Assembly: GCA_964356495.1 (NCBI GenBank)
Contig: CAYHHR010000018.1
Coordinates: 1-18,283 of the forward strand
Source of the DNA: JAKANM01 sp964356495
Lineage (GTDB): Bacteria > Patescibacteriota > Patescibacteriia > Magasanikbacterales > GWA2-37-8
Length of the DNA: 18,283 bases
Direction of reading: 5' to 3'
Below, in pieces: positions 1 through 7,665 of this stretch (position 1 is the first letter of the stretch; each line of letters begins with the position of its first letter). The translations under genes and the position numbers were made by a program. The notes beneath the pieces were generated by a model. That model was not told the origin of the DNA, ran no database searches, and saw nothing but the letters and a program-made list of their open reading frames with translations.

Positions 1-817
1 AATGCATCCGGACAGATTTTTTGAGATGTTCATTGCCGAGCAGAATATGGTCGGAACGGCGCTCGGTCTCTCGCGTCGTGGCAAATTGCCATTTGTTTCG
101 ACTTTCGCGGCATTTTTTACGCGAGCGGCTGATCAGATTCGCATGAGCCAATATTCTAATTCCAATATCAAATTCGTCGGCTCGCACGCTGGCGTATCAA
201 TCGGTGAAGATGGCGCTTCGCAGATGGGACTCGAAGATATTTCTTTATTTAGATCCGCGAACAGTGTGGTGCTGTACCCGTCAGATGCAACGGCGACAGC
301 CGGTCTTGTGGAAGTGGCTGCCAATCATATTGGCAATGTTTATCTCCGCACGACCAGAGAAAAAACTCCGGTAATATATAAGGAGGGCGAACAGTTTACC
401 ATCGGCGGCAGTAAAACAATTCGTTCGAGCGGAAACGACAAAGTAACCGTGGTTGCGGCTGGTGTCACTCTTCATGAAGCCCTGAAAGCCCATGAGATTT
501 TACTGAAGGAAGGGATTGCGATTCGAGTTATAGATTTGTATAGCATACAACCAGTTGATGTCGCGGCGCTCGCAAAGGCGGCGAAGGAAACTAAGGCGAT
601 CATCACGGTCGAGGACCACTATCCGGCCGGCGGCATCGGCGAAGCGGTCGCGGCGGCGCTTAATTCCCCGCTTGGGCGGGGTAGGGGTGGGTTGGCCACC
701 GTTCACAGTCTCGCCGTCAGGAAAATGCCGCGCAGCGGAAAAATGGCGGAACTTTTGGCATATGAGGAGATCGACGCGGCCGCGATTGTGAGGAAAGTGA
801 AGGAGTATGTGGTCTAA
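1..817 (+). CDS. Transketolase, C-terminal subunit (5' partial)
   Basis: The gene covers the pyrimidine-binding and C-terminal domains of transketolase, which moves two-carbon ketol units between sugar phosphates with thiamine diphosphate. The start of the window already encodes the conserved segment around RFFEMFIAEQNMVG, so the true start almost certainly lies upstream and the Met at position 2 is internal. Further family signatures are the GASQMGLEDISLFRS region, YPSDATAT, YLRTTREKTP and the C-terminal VRKMPRSGKMAELL. In split transketolases this is the second of two subunits, so the N-terminal half is expected just upstream. An oddity is the segment SPLGRGRGG near residue 223. It is encoded by a GC-rich hairpin unit at 666-697 that resembles intergenic repeats elsewhere in the window and appears to be an in-frame insertion. 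The gene ends TAA at 815-817 and overlaps the next gene. Confidence 0.93.
   Translation, partial: MHPDRFFEMFIAEQNMVGTALGLSRRGKLPFVSTFAAFFTRAADQIRMSQYSNSNIKFVGSHAGVSIGEDGASQMGLEDISLFRSANSVVLYPSDATATAGLVEVAANHIGNVYLRTTREKTPVIYKEGEQFTIGGSKTIRSSGNDKVTVVAAGVTLHEALKAHEILLKEGIAIRVIDLYSIQPVDVAALAKAAKETKAIITVEDHYPAGGIGEAVAAALNSPLGRGRGGLATVHSLAVRKMPRSGKMAELLAYEEIDAAAIVRKVKEYVV
666..697 (+). repeat. Palindromic half-unit inside transketolase
   Basis: A 6-bp perfect stem (CCCCGC/GCGGGG, loop TTGG, 666-681) is followed by a G-rich tail and TTGGCC. This is the same order as the intergenic units of the window: hairpin, G-rich tail, TTTGCC. It is read as SPLGRGRGG in the protein. Confidence 0.6.
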
Positions 818-2504
818 GACAATTAAGGTCCTGCTCACCCTCCTGCTTTTCGTAATGATTTGGTCGAAGATTTCGAACACCTTTGATGGCGACCTGGGTT
901 GGCATCTTCGTTTCGGAAAGGACGCATTGAGTTCAAACCTGCCTGCCGGACAGGCAGGTTTTCAATATAAAGATTCCTATACTTATTCATATTTTGGACA
1001 GGCGTGGACGAATCATGAATGGGGCGGGGATGTGTTCTTTTGGTGGATTTATTCTCACCTCGGGTATTATTTTTTGGTGATGCTTGTAACCTCAGCGTTA
1101 TTCGCGTCATTTTTTTTAGCGGCAAGAATGGCCTCCGGCAAAACGACTATCGCCGGATTGGTAGTGGCAATTTTTTTGGCGCAGGCGTCTACGCATATTT
1201 TTGTGATGCGTCTTGCCATGCTGGCGCCGTTATTTTTTATTATTTGTTGGTATAGTTTAAGAAAAATTCCCGAAGCCAATTATTATTGGTTTTGGCCGGT
1301 GTTATTTTGTCTGTGGTCGGCGCTACACGGCAGCTGGATTTTAGGTTTTATCGTGATCAATATTTACGTGGTTGGGAATCTCGGTCAAATGATAATTTTT
1401 CGATTGTCGCGAACCCACCCCTGCCTACCGGACAGGCAGGCCTACCCCCCACCACTTCGGCGGGCAGGCGCCCTAGCGGGGATTACAGATTCGATGTGGC
1501 GGAAGGCAGATTTTATAAAAGTGATTTTAGCCCAAATTTTTTCATTACTGGCAGTGGCCATAAATCCGTACGGTTTTAAGATTCTTTTTGAAGTCAGCTC
1601 CTATTTCTCGCAGGCCTATTTCAAGGGACATATCACCGAATGGTTGCCAAGTTATACCTATCCGGTTTTCTGGGCTTCGCTCGCTTGGTCGGCGGTCGCG
1701 CTCTTTTTGGCCATTCTCCTGGCCGCGCGAAAAAAAATAAATCTGCCTGACCTCTTACTCGTCGGAGCGCTGTTTATTTCAGGGTTTGAATACAAACGCA
1801 ACGCGATTTTTATTTTATTGGCTGGAATACCACTCATCGCGGGGGTAGTTGATTACGCGATGAGGGAACTCGGAAGAAATATTTTCCCGCAAACGGGATC
1901 CCGCTCGGGCGGGACAATTTCAAAAATATTGGGACAGAAATTTCCGAGGGTGATAATTTTAGTTTGCGGTTTGTCGGCGATTATTTCTTTGCTGATTTTT
2001 TGCGCTATGAAAATTAAAATTTATGACGATGTCTGGACGCGGAGCGACATACTCTTCGCGCATGTCATGCCGTATAACGCGACGGAATTTCTGAAAAAAA
2101 GAATCGGCGATCATCAGGATAAGATTTTTAATGAATTCAATTGGGGCGGTTATCTAAATTGGAAATTGCCAGGGGCCTTTGTATATCTCGATGGCCGAGG
2201 AACAGCGACCTGGATTAATCCAAGGGATCCAAAGGCTACTTTGTTGGAAACGTATATGGGGCTGAGGTATGATCCGGACGGACTTAAACAGATTGAAAAA
2301 GAAGACGTGAAATATATTTTTTTGAAAGATAGTCGGGTTCCGGTTTTCGCGAGGCCGGACTGGGTCAATCGATTTATTTTTGGCGACGAATTAAAGCCAC
2401 TCTTCGAACCTCTTATCACGGAATTAAACAAGGACCTGAATAACAGCAATAATTGGAAGCTTATTTATAGCGACGGCCTAACCAATATTTGGGAGAGGAA
2501 GTAA
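807..2504 (+). CDS. Polytopic membrane protein, GT-C-like
   Basis: This is a 565-residue protein with about ten hydrophobic segments (for example residues 5-20, 86-106, 114-127, 140-150, 160-170, 176-192, 236-252, 288-306, 315-327, 333-347, 380-402) and a soluble C-terminal domain. The first luminal loop has acidic motifs (DGDLGWHLRFGK at 28-38, then YTYS..G.AWTNHEW near 58-72). Such loops are typical of GT-C fold lipid-linked sugar transferases and their relatives; the specific substrate cannot be named. The C-terminal NEFNWGGYLNWKLPG...YLDGRG block recurs in proteins of this type. The start ATG 807 is the first possible one after an in-frame TGA at 798, and it overlaps transketolase by 11 nt. 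Three palindromic insertions are read in frame: residues 45-51 (LPAGQAG), about 203-225 (including CLPDRQA), and 363-369. Confidence 0.8.
   Translation: MWSKTIKVLLTLLLFVMIWSKISNTFDGDLGWHLRFGKDALSSNLPAGQAGFQYKDSYTYSYFGQAWTNHEWGGDVFFWWIYSHLGYYFLVMLVTSALFASFFLAARMASGKTTIAGLVVAIFLAQASTHIFVMRLAMLAPLFFIICWYSLRKIPEANYYWFWPVLFCLWSALHGSWILGFIVINIYVVGNLGQMIIFRLSRTHPCLPDRQAYPPPLRRAGALAGITDSMWRKADFIKVILAQIFSLLAVAINPYGFKILFEVSSYFSQAYFKGHITEWLPSYTYPVFWASLAWSAVALFLAILLAARKKINLPDLLLVGALFISGFEYKRNAIFILLAGIPLIAGVVDYAMRELGRNIFPQTGSRSGGTISKILGQKFPRVIILVCGLSAIISLLIFCAMKIKIYDDVWTRSDILFAHVMPYNATEFLKKRIGDHQDKIFNEFNWGGYLNWKLPGAFVYLDGRGTATWINPRDPKATLLETYMGLRYDPDGLKQIEKEDVKYIFLKDSRVPVFARPDWVNRFIFGDELKPLFEPLITELNKDLNNSNNWKLIYSDGLTNIWERK
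935..961 (+). repeat. CCTGCC-type palindrome, coding copy 1
   Basis: Perfect 11-bp inverted arms (AAACCTGCCTG / CAGGCAGGTTT) surround a CCGGA loop. It lies wholly inside the membrane-protein gene and is read as LPAGQAG, in a loop between two membrane segments. Confidence 0.85.
1411..1480 (+). repeat. Composite palindrome: CCTGCC-type nested in a reversed hairpin unit
   Basis: The 21-bp palindrome at 1420-1440 (CCTGCCT / AGGCAGG arms) interrupts a sequence whose reverse strand reads CCCCGCTA ... GGTGGGG, GGTAG, GGGTGGGTT. That is the same order as the transketolase unit at 666-697. A second CCTGCC-like half lies near 1457-1470. Here the palindrome is read as CLPDRQA, a different frame from the copy at 935-961. 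Confidence 0.6.
1895..1915 (+). repeat. GGGATCCCGCTCG palindrome, coding copy
   Basis: The stem TCCCGC/GCGGGA (1899-1914) is preceded by GGGA. The 13-nt string GGGATCCCGCTCG recurs at 16806-16818 near the end of the KilA-N gene. It encodes GSRSGG here. Confidence 0.7.
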
Positions 2505-2565
2505 GTTTTTATTCTGACTTCTTATCCACCGTCTTCCTACTCTGTAGACCATTGTTATCGTAATT

Positions 2566-2703
2566 TTGAGCTATCTTGGCATCAAAGCAGATTACCTAAT
2601 TTTAGGATTATTAATTTTACTATTGGGTGTTTTTACCTATTTCACACTTGATTACGACGATGATATAGAAGACATAAAAAATGAAATAAACAAAAAATTG
2701 TAA
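2566..2703 (+). CDS. Possible small one-pass membrane protein
   Basis: This is an open frame of 45 codons. It begins at a TTG (an upstream TAG at 2546-2548 closes the frame; ATT at 2551 and 2563 are other possible starts) and ends TAA. The product would have a strongly hydrophobic segment (YLILGLLILLLGVFTYF) followed by an acidic, then basic tail (DYDDDIEDIKNEINKKL). This hydrophobic-then-charged pattern is unlikely by chance, but there is no ATG or Shine-Dalgarno site. It may be a remnant of a longer gene. The rest of the 2505-2778 gap holds only the promoter of the next operon. Confidence 0.3.
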   Translation: MSYLGIKADYLILGLLILLLGVFTYFTLDYDDDIEDIKNEINKKL

Positions 2704-2737
2704 ATTTTGCTACAATTAGCATAAATTACCGCTATTA

Positions 2738-2785
2738 TTGACAAAGCATTTCATATATGATACAATATCATCATATATATGAAAT
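2738..2785 (+). promoter_or_regulatory. abiE promoter with overlapping palindromic operator
   Basis: TTGACA (2738-2743), a 17-bp spacer and TACAAT (2761-2766) make a near-consensus sigma-70 promoter. An imperfect palindrome at 2748-2785 (ATTTCATATATGATA and its inverted partner ending ATATATGAAAT) covers the -10 and the start codon at 2779. AbiEi antitoxins are known to repress their own promoter through inverted repeats, so this is the likely operator. The expected transcript start is only about 6 nt before the ATG. Confidence 0.75.
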
Positions 2786-3396
2786 ATAGAGAAATTTTGC
2801 TAGAACAACTCAAAAACCAGCCCTACTTCACTAAAAAGGCCATCTACCAGCTTAGTGAGCAGTATGGGCTTAAAGGTACTACGGTTGATACCTACATCAG
2901 CCGATCTTTGAAGCGCAAGGATATTATCCCCCTAAAAAACGGTCTTTATGTGTCAGCGGACTTTTTTGATAAAAATAAAGGTGATATTTCCTATTCATTT
3001 TATATTGCAAATATACTCCGCGCGCCGTCATATATTAGCTCTTGGACCGCATTACAGTATTACAACCTAGCTACGGAAGTAGTTCATACGAATACTTCTG
3101 TAACTAACAAGGTTACCAGAACCTACCAGACAAAAATAGGAAATTTCGGCTACCAGTCAATCAATGGCGAATTATTCACCGATTTTTCCTTAACCGAAGG
3201 AAAGTTTGACTTCTTCATCGCCCTCCCCTCGAAAGCCTTATTTGATTTACTTTATTTTAGGACTCGCCGTTTTAGCGGGGTGAATATAGATAATGTAAAA
3301 TCACTTATTTCTTCGCTACGCATTGATTTTGACGAAATGGACACAAGTGAACAGGATAAATTTTTTTCTATGATAAAAAAGTATGCCAACAAATAA
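2779..3396 (+). CDS. abiEi: AbiEi-type antitoxin / transcriptional repressor
   Basis: This is the antitoxin of a type IV toxin-antitoxin system of the AbiE family. It is expected to bind its own promoter and to counteract the AbiEii toxin without contacting it. The 205-residue product starts with a winged-helix region (residues about 5-60: FTKKAIYQLSEQYGLKGTTVDTYISRSLKRKDIIPLKNGLY). The AbiEi core follows, with the typical ANILRAPSYISSWTALQYYNL and a PSKALFDLLYF segment. The ATG at 2779 is the only sensible start. It lies inside the operator and leaves room for only a very short leader, so translation is probably leaderless or nearly so. It overlaps the toxin gene by 14 nt, as expected for a coupled operon. 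Confidence 0.85.
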   Translation: MKYREILLEQLKNQPYFTKKAIYQLSEQYGLKGTTVDTYISRSLKRKDIIPLKNGLYVSADFFDKNKGDISYSFYIANILRAPSYISSWTALQYYNLATEVVHTNTSVTNKVTRTYQTKIGNFGYQSINGELFTDFSLTEGKFDFFIALPSKALFDLLYFRTRRFSGVNIDNVKSLISSLRIDFDEMDTSEQDKFFSMIKKYANK

Positions 3397-4675
3397 CCAG
3401 ATTGTTTTAATGCTTAAAGAGAAAATTGAAAACATGATGGCGCGTGGCACGTTCGACGCCGAGACCCTGCGCAATGTTCTCAAGGAAGAACTGCAGTTTT
3501 ATGTTTTAAATTTCATTTGCCACCATCCGGAATATAGTAATTGGATTATGTATGGCGGCTCCGCCCTTCGGATCTGTCATGAGCTAGACCGAATGTCGGT
3601 TGATCTTGATTTTGAGGTCACGCACAAAATTGACGAATCATTTTTGAATGAATTAAAAAAAGAAATAATAGAATATTTCAAAGATACGTACGGTATGGAT
3701 CCCGAATTGTTAACCGTAAAAATAACAACCGATCGCGGATTACGCCTATGTTTTAACATTGGCGATTTGGTTGGTTTAAATATCCATTCCAAACAAGTAA
3801 TCGTCAAAATAGATCTTAACCACTTTACTGCCGCCAAAACAACGATTGAACGAATACCGATAAACCGCGATCAGTTGTCATTTGTTATCAAAATATATAA
3901 CATGTCGTCTCTGATGGCGAGTAAAATCGTCGCCATTCTTTTGCGCGGACAGCGCGGGGGTGTTGACGGGATAATATATGAGGAAAAAGGACGAGATATT
4001 TATGATCTTTTATGGTACATGAACAAAAAAATCGTGCCGGATCTTGATTATTTGAAGGCCAAAAATATTGATGTAACAAATTTACGAGCGCTTTTTGATA
4101 AACTTACCTTAAAAATGAACAAAGTGGATAATACCAACTTAAAAAATGACCTGTCACCTTTATTTGTGGACCAGACTTCTATTCGAAACTGGCTTAAGAA
4201 TTGGCTGGAAAGTTATTTTCGACTCCTTGGTGTTTATAAAATAAATACAATTACAACACTCAACAGTGTTAGTATAGATCAAGATTTTGGCACTGATAAT
4301 TTTAATTTTACCTACGTGTACAATACCGAGAATATGATTTTTGCGCACGTTACCTTTATTTTAAGCGGTTATTGGATTGACTTTAGAGACGGTGACATAT
4401 CAACGTTAACAGACAATAAAATCAGTGACGCGGTCAAATTTACTAATAGTTTAAGTGGGAAACCTGCTCCACAGCAAAAAAAATTAAAACAATACGCATC
4501 CTTATTCTATCAGAAAACTGAAGATCATTTTGGAAAAACAAACCATATCATACTTGGCGATAGCATCGTCACTAAAGTTATCCGGATGACCGCGGATAAA
4601 CTAAACCAGGCAGAGCAAATTGTGCTTGATAAATCAACGCTCCTCTCGTGTGAATTGGAAGACTTATTGAAGTAA
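3383..4675 (+). CDS. abiEii: AbiEii-type nucleotidyltransferase toxin
   Basis: This is the toxin partner of the preceding gene, a DUF1814/AbiEii nucleotidyltransferase. Family members transfer nucleotides to target RNA, for example tRNA acceptor ends, and cause reversible growth arrest or phage abortive infection. The nucleotidyltransferase signature is visible: GGS at residues 58-60 followed by RMSVDLDF with D74 and D76 as metal ligands, then VIVKIDLN and a helical region with KIVAILLRGQRGGVDGIIYEEKGRDIYDLLWY, typical of this family. At 430 residues it is longer than many members; the C-terminal part (after about residue 290) is not recognised. The gene is AT-rich beside gyrA, consistent with acquisition. 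Its TAA at 4673-4675 is directly followed by the gyrA stop on the other strand. Confidence 0.85.
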   Translation: MPTNNQIVLMLKEKIENMMARGTFDAETLRNVLKEELQFYVLNFICHHPEYSNWIMYGGSALRICHELDRMSVDLDFEVTHKIDESFLNELKKEIIEYFKDTYGMDPELLTVKITTDRGLRLCFNIGDLVGLNIHSKQVIVKIDLNHFTAAKTTIERIPINRDQLSFVIKIYNMSSLMASKIVAILLRGQRGGVDGIIYEEKGRDIYDLLWYMNKKIVPDLDYLKAKNIDVTNLRALFDKLTLKMNKVDNTNLKNDLSPLFVDQTSIRNWLKNWLESYFRLLGVYKINTITTLNSVSIDQDFGTDNFNFTYVYNTENMIFAHVTFILSGYWIDFRDGDISTLTDNKISDAVKFTNSLSGKPAPQQKKLKQYASLFYQKTEDHFGKTNHIILGDSIVTKVIRMTADKLNQAEQIVLDKSTLLSCELEDLLK

Positions 4676-7147
4676 TTACAGTATTGTCACGCTTGCGACA
4701 GTGTCGCCTGTCTCTTTGAACCGCATGAGACGCACGCCCTGAGTGGCGCGGCCAGAAGTGTTAATTGATTTGAATGGCAGTCTGATCACCTGGCCCTTGG
4801 CGGACATCATCATGAGGTCGCGTTCATCATCCTTGGCCGCGTCGATCACCTTGGCGTAGATTAATTTTCCGGTTTTGGCGGTGACCTCGGCGGTCTTGAT
4901 GCCGCTGCCGCCGCGTCCTTGAGTTTTGTATTCATCTAGTTCAGTGCGTTTGCCGACACCGTTTTCCCCAACAGTGAGAAATTCCAGTGATTTGATATCG
5001 CCCTTCACGATATCCATGCCTATTACCATATCATGACTTTTCAGTCGCATACCGCGCACGCCGGAGGCCGCTCGGCCCATCGATCGGACGTCTTTTTCTT
5101 TGAAGCGGATCGCCTGGCCGCCGCTCGTCGCGATCATAATTTCATCAGTGCCGTTTGATGGTTTTACCCATTCGAGGTTATCATCAGTTTTTAGTTTGAT
5201 GGCGATGAGGCCGCTGCGGCGGACATTCTGGAAATCTTCAAGCGCGGTCTTTTTGATGAGGCCTTTGCTAGTCACCATCACCAAAAATTTAATTTTTTCC
5301 ATTTCGCTCATCGCTAAGAGGGCGGTGATTTTTTCATTCGGAGCCAGCTGGAGGAAGTTCACGAGCGCCTGGCCCTTCGCGGTACGACTTCCCTGCGGGA
5401 TATCATAAGCCATCAGCTGGAACACCCGGCCGCGGTTCGTGAAGAACAGCATGTTGTCGTGCGTATTGGTAGTGAGGAGTTGTTCGACTGATTCGTGTTC
5501 CTTGGTGGTGACGCCGATGACACCCTTGCCGCCGCGCGATTGCTGATGGAAAGTATCCGGCGGCAATCGTTTGATGTAACCATCGCTCGTGATCATCACG
5601 ATCGTCGGTTCGTTTGGTACGAGGTCTTCGGTGGTGAATTCTTTCACGCCGTGCGCCACGATCGCGGTGCGGCGGTCTTCACCGTATTTTTCTTTGATCT
5701 CCAGAGTTTCCTTTTTTATAATGCCAAAAATTTTGGTCTCGGAAGCGAGTATTGATTCCAGCTCTTTGATGGTGGCTTTTTTATCATTTAGTTCGTCTTC
5801 GATTCGCTGTCTTTCGAGATTAGCGAGTTGTTGGAGGCGCATTTCGAGGATGGCGGTCGTCTGTCGGTCGGAAAATTTAAATTTCTTCATGAGTTCGACC
5901 TTCGCTTCGTCCTTGTCAGCGGCCGCGCGAATTGTCTTGATCACCAGGTCAATTTTGTCGAGCGCCATCTTCAGACCTTCGAGAATATGCGCGCGTTCCT
6001 TATTTTTCAGAAGATCAAATTCCGTACGGCGTCGGATCACGACTTGGCGGTGTTTGATAAATTCCTCTAAAATATTTTTGATGTTCAGGATGCGGGGTTG
6101 GATGCCGTCGACCAGAGCGAGCATGTTGAAGTTGAACGCCTTCTGCAGATCGGTCATTTGAAATAGCTGGTTCAGGATTTTCTTCGGGTAGCTGTCTTTC
6201 TTCAGGTCAACGACAATTCGCACGCCGTCTTTGTTGGATTCGTCGCGCAGATCCTTGATGCCCTCGAGTTTTTTCTCCTGGACCAAGGTCGCGATCTTCT
6301 CGATCATTTCAGATTTGTTTACCTGATATGGAATTTCATTGACGATAATTTGGAATTGGCCATTTTTGCCTTCTTTGATTTCGGCCTTGGCGCGCATCAC
6401 GACGCCGCCTTTGCCGGTACTGTAAGCGTTAGCAATATCTCTTTTATTATAAATAATCCCGCCGGTTGGGAAGTCCGGACCTTTGACGATCTCGCATAAT
6501 TCTTCGATCGTAGTCTTTGGTTTTTCGATTAGTTGGATGACAGCGTCGGTAAGCTCCCGAAGATTGTGCGGCGCGATCGAAGTCGCCATACCCACCGCGA
6601 TGCCCATGGTGCCGTTCAGGAGCAGGTTGGGAAGTCTCGTCGGGAGGACAACCGGCTCTTTGTGCGAGCCGTCGTAAGTCGGTATAAAATTTACGGTATC
6701 TTTCTCAATGTCAAAAAGAATTTCCTCGGCGATCGATCGGAGGCGCGCTTCGGTATAACGCATCGCGGCCGCGCTGTCGCCGTCCATGGAGCCGAAGTTG
6801 CCTTGGCCATCGACGAGCTGGTGGCGCATCGAAAAATCCTGGGCCATACGGACCATCGCTTCGTAGATGGAGGAGTCGCCGTGCGGGTGGTACTTAGCCA
6901 TCACTTCACCGACCACGTGCGCCGATTTTCGGAAGCGCGCGGTGTGCTTCAGCCCGATGTCATTCATGGCGTAGAGGATGCGGCGATGAACCGGCTTCAG
7001 TCCGTCGCGTACGTCCGGTAGGGCGCGCGAAACAATCACGCTCATGGCGTATTCGATATAGGAACGACGCACTTCTTCGACGATCGGCGTCTGGATTAGT
7101 TTGCCAACTTCTCCTTTTACAAACGGCAAGGGGATCTTTTCGGGCAT
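4676..7147 (-). CDS. gyrA: DNA gyrase subunit A
   Basis: This is the catalytic breakage-reunion subunit of type II topoisomerase, 823 residues, a normal length. The active-site tyrosine is Y131 in MRYTEARL. The quinolone-determining region reads HPHGDSSIYE, with Ser92 and Glu96 at the positions of E. coli Ser83 and Asp87. The N-terminal winged helix (ALPDVRDGLKPVHRRILYAM) and the C-terminal beta-pinwheel are present. The pinwheel starts with a GyrA-box-like QSRGGKG near residue 545, which favours gyrase over topoisomerase IV. The extreme N-terminus (IPLPFVKGEVGK) looks like a peptide encoded by a decayed palindromic unit. The start is 14 nt after the stop of the upstream gene, so the three minus-strand genes look like one operon. 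No terminator separates it from the convergent abiEii. Confidence 0.96.
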   Translation of the reverse strand: MPEKIPLPFVKGEVGKLIQTPIVEEVRRSYIEYAMSVIVSRALPDVRDGLKPVHRRILYAMNDIGLKHTARFRKSAHVVGEVMAKYHPHGDSSIYEAMVRMAQDFSMRHQLVDGQGNFGSMDGDSAAAMRYTEARLRSIAEEILFDIEKDTVNFIPTYDGSHKEPVVLPTRLPNLLLNGTMGIAVGMATSIAPHNLRELTDAVIQLIEKPKTTIEELCEIVKGPDFPTGGIIYNKRDIANAYSTGKGGVVMRAKAEIKEGKNGQFQIIVNEIPYQVNKSEMIEKIATLVQEKKLEGIKDLRDESNKDGVRIVVDLKKDSYPKKILNQLFQMTDLQKAFNFNMLALVDGIQPRILNIKNILEEFIKHRQVVIRRRTEFDLLKNKERAHILEGLKMALDKIDLVIKTIRAAADKDEAKVELMKKFKFSDRQTTAILEMRLQQLANLERQRIEDELNDKKATIKELESILASETKIFGIIKKETLEIKEKYGEDRRTAIVAHGVKEFTTEDLVPNEPTIVMITSDGYIKRLPPDTFHQQSRGGKGVIGVTTKEHESVEQLLTTNTHDNMLFFTNRGRVFQLMAYDIPQGSRTAKGQALVNFLQLAPNEKITALLAMSEMEKIKFLVMVTSKGLIKKTALEDFQNVRRSGLIAIKLKTDDNLEWVKPSNGTDEIMIATSGGQAIRFKEKDVRSMGRAASGVRGMRLKSHDMVIGMDIVKGDIKSLEFLTVGENGVGKRTELDEYKTQGRGGSGIKTAEVTAKTGKLIYAKVIDAAKDDERDLMMMSAKGQVIRLPFKSINTSGRATQGVRLMRFKETGDTVASVTIL

Positions 7148-7161
7148 AAATGTGAAAATTT

Positions 7162-7653
7162 TTAATTTGTGCTTGTATTTATTTCCGGTGTTGAGGTCGT
7201 GCTGCTCGCGGCGCTGGCAAATAATTTTACTAAATTTTCTTTAACTTCAATTTTGAGTTGTTCAGCGCTCAACGGCTGGCCGTCTCCGGCGTGAAAGGAT
7301 TTATCCCAACTGTTTCGGAGGTCGTTTATAAAAGTATTTTCAGGCGAAGCGGACCATTTAACGGTATAAAATTGATTCATCATCGACCAAACCCACATCA
7401 GTAAAACTACCAGCGTAAGCACGGTCACAGCCAGCCACATCAGGCGCCGGGCCGTTGGATTGTAGCCGGCATAGTCTCCAACTCGGAAAACTTGTGGCAG
7501 GACGCTTAGCGTCCCATCAGCCACGATCGGCGCGGCGTTTTTTTCTTGGTCTTTTTCATTTCTTAAATTTCCTTCATGAAAAATCAGGCTCGGCATCGGT
7601 TTTGTCCCGCCTTTTTCGTGTAACTTTTTTGACTTTCTGGTGTTGTGCGACAT
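7162..7653 (-). CDS. Hypothetical single-pass membrane protein
   Basis: The product has 163 residues. A polar N-terminus of about 70 residues, rich in Lys near its start, is followed by one strong membrane segment (residues 71-91, LMWLAVTVLTLVVLLMWVWSM). A soluble domain of about 70 residues follows, ending in a Ser/Thr-rich tail (SAASSTTSTPEINTSTN). By charge, the N-terminus should be cytoplasmic and the C-terminus outside. No family is recognised. It sits 12 nt after the metallo-beta-lactamase-fold gene and 14 nt before gyrA on the minus strand, so it is probably co-transcribed, although this does not by itself suggest a role in topology control. Confidence 0.75.
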   Translation of the reverse strand: MSHNTRKSKKLHEKGGTKPMPSLIFHEGNLRNEKDQEKNAAPIVADGTLSVLPQVFRVGDYAGYNPTARRLMWLAVTVLTLVVLLMWVWSMMNQFYTVKWSASPENTFINDLRNSWDKSFHAGDGQPLSAEQLKIEVKENLVKLFASAASSTTSTPEINTSTN

Positions 7654-7665
7654 ACCTTGATAAAG

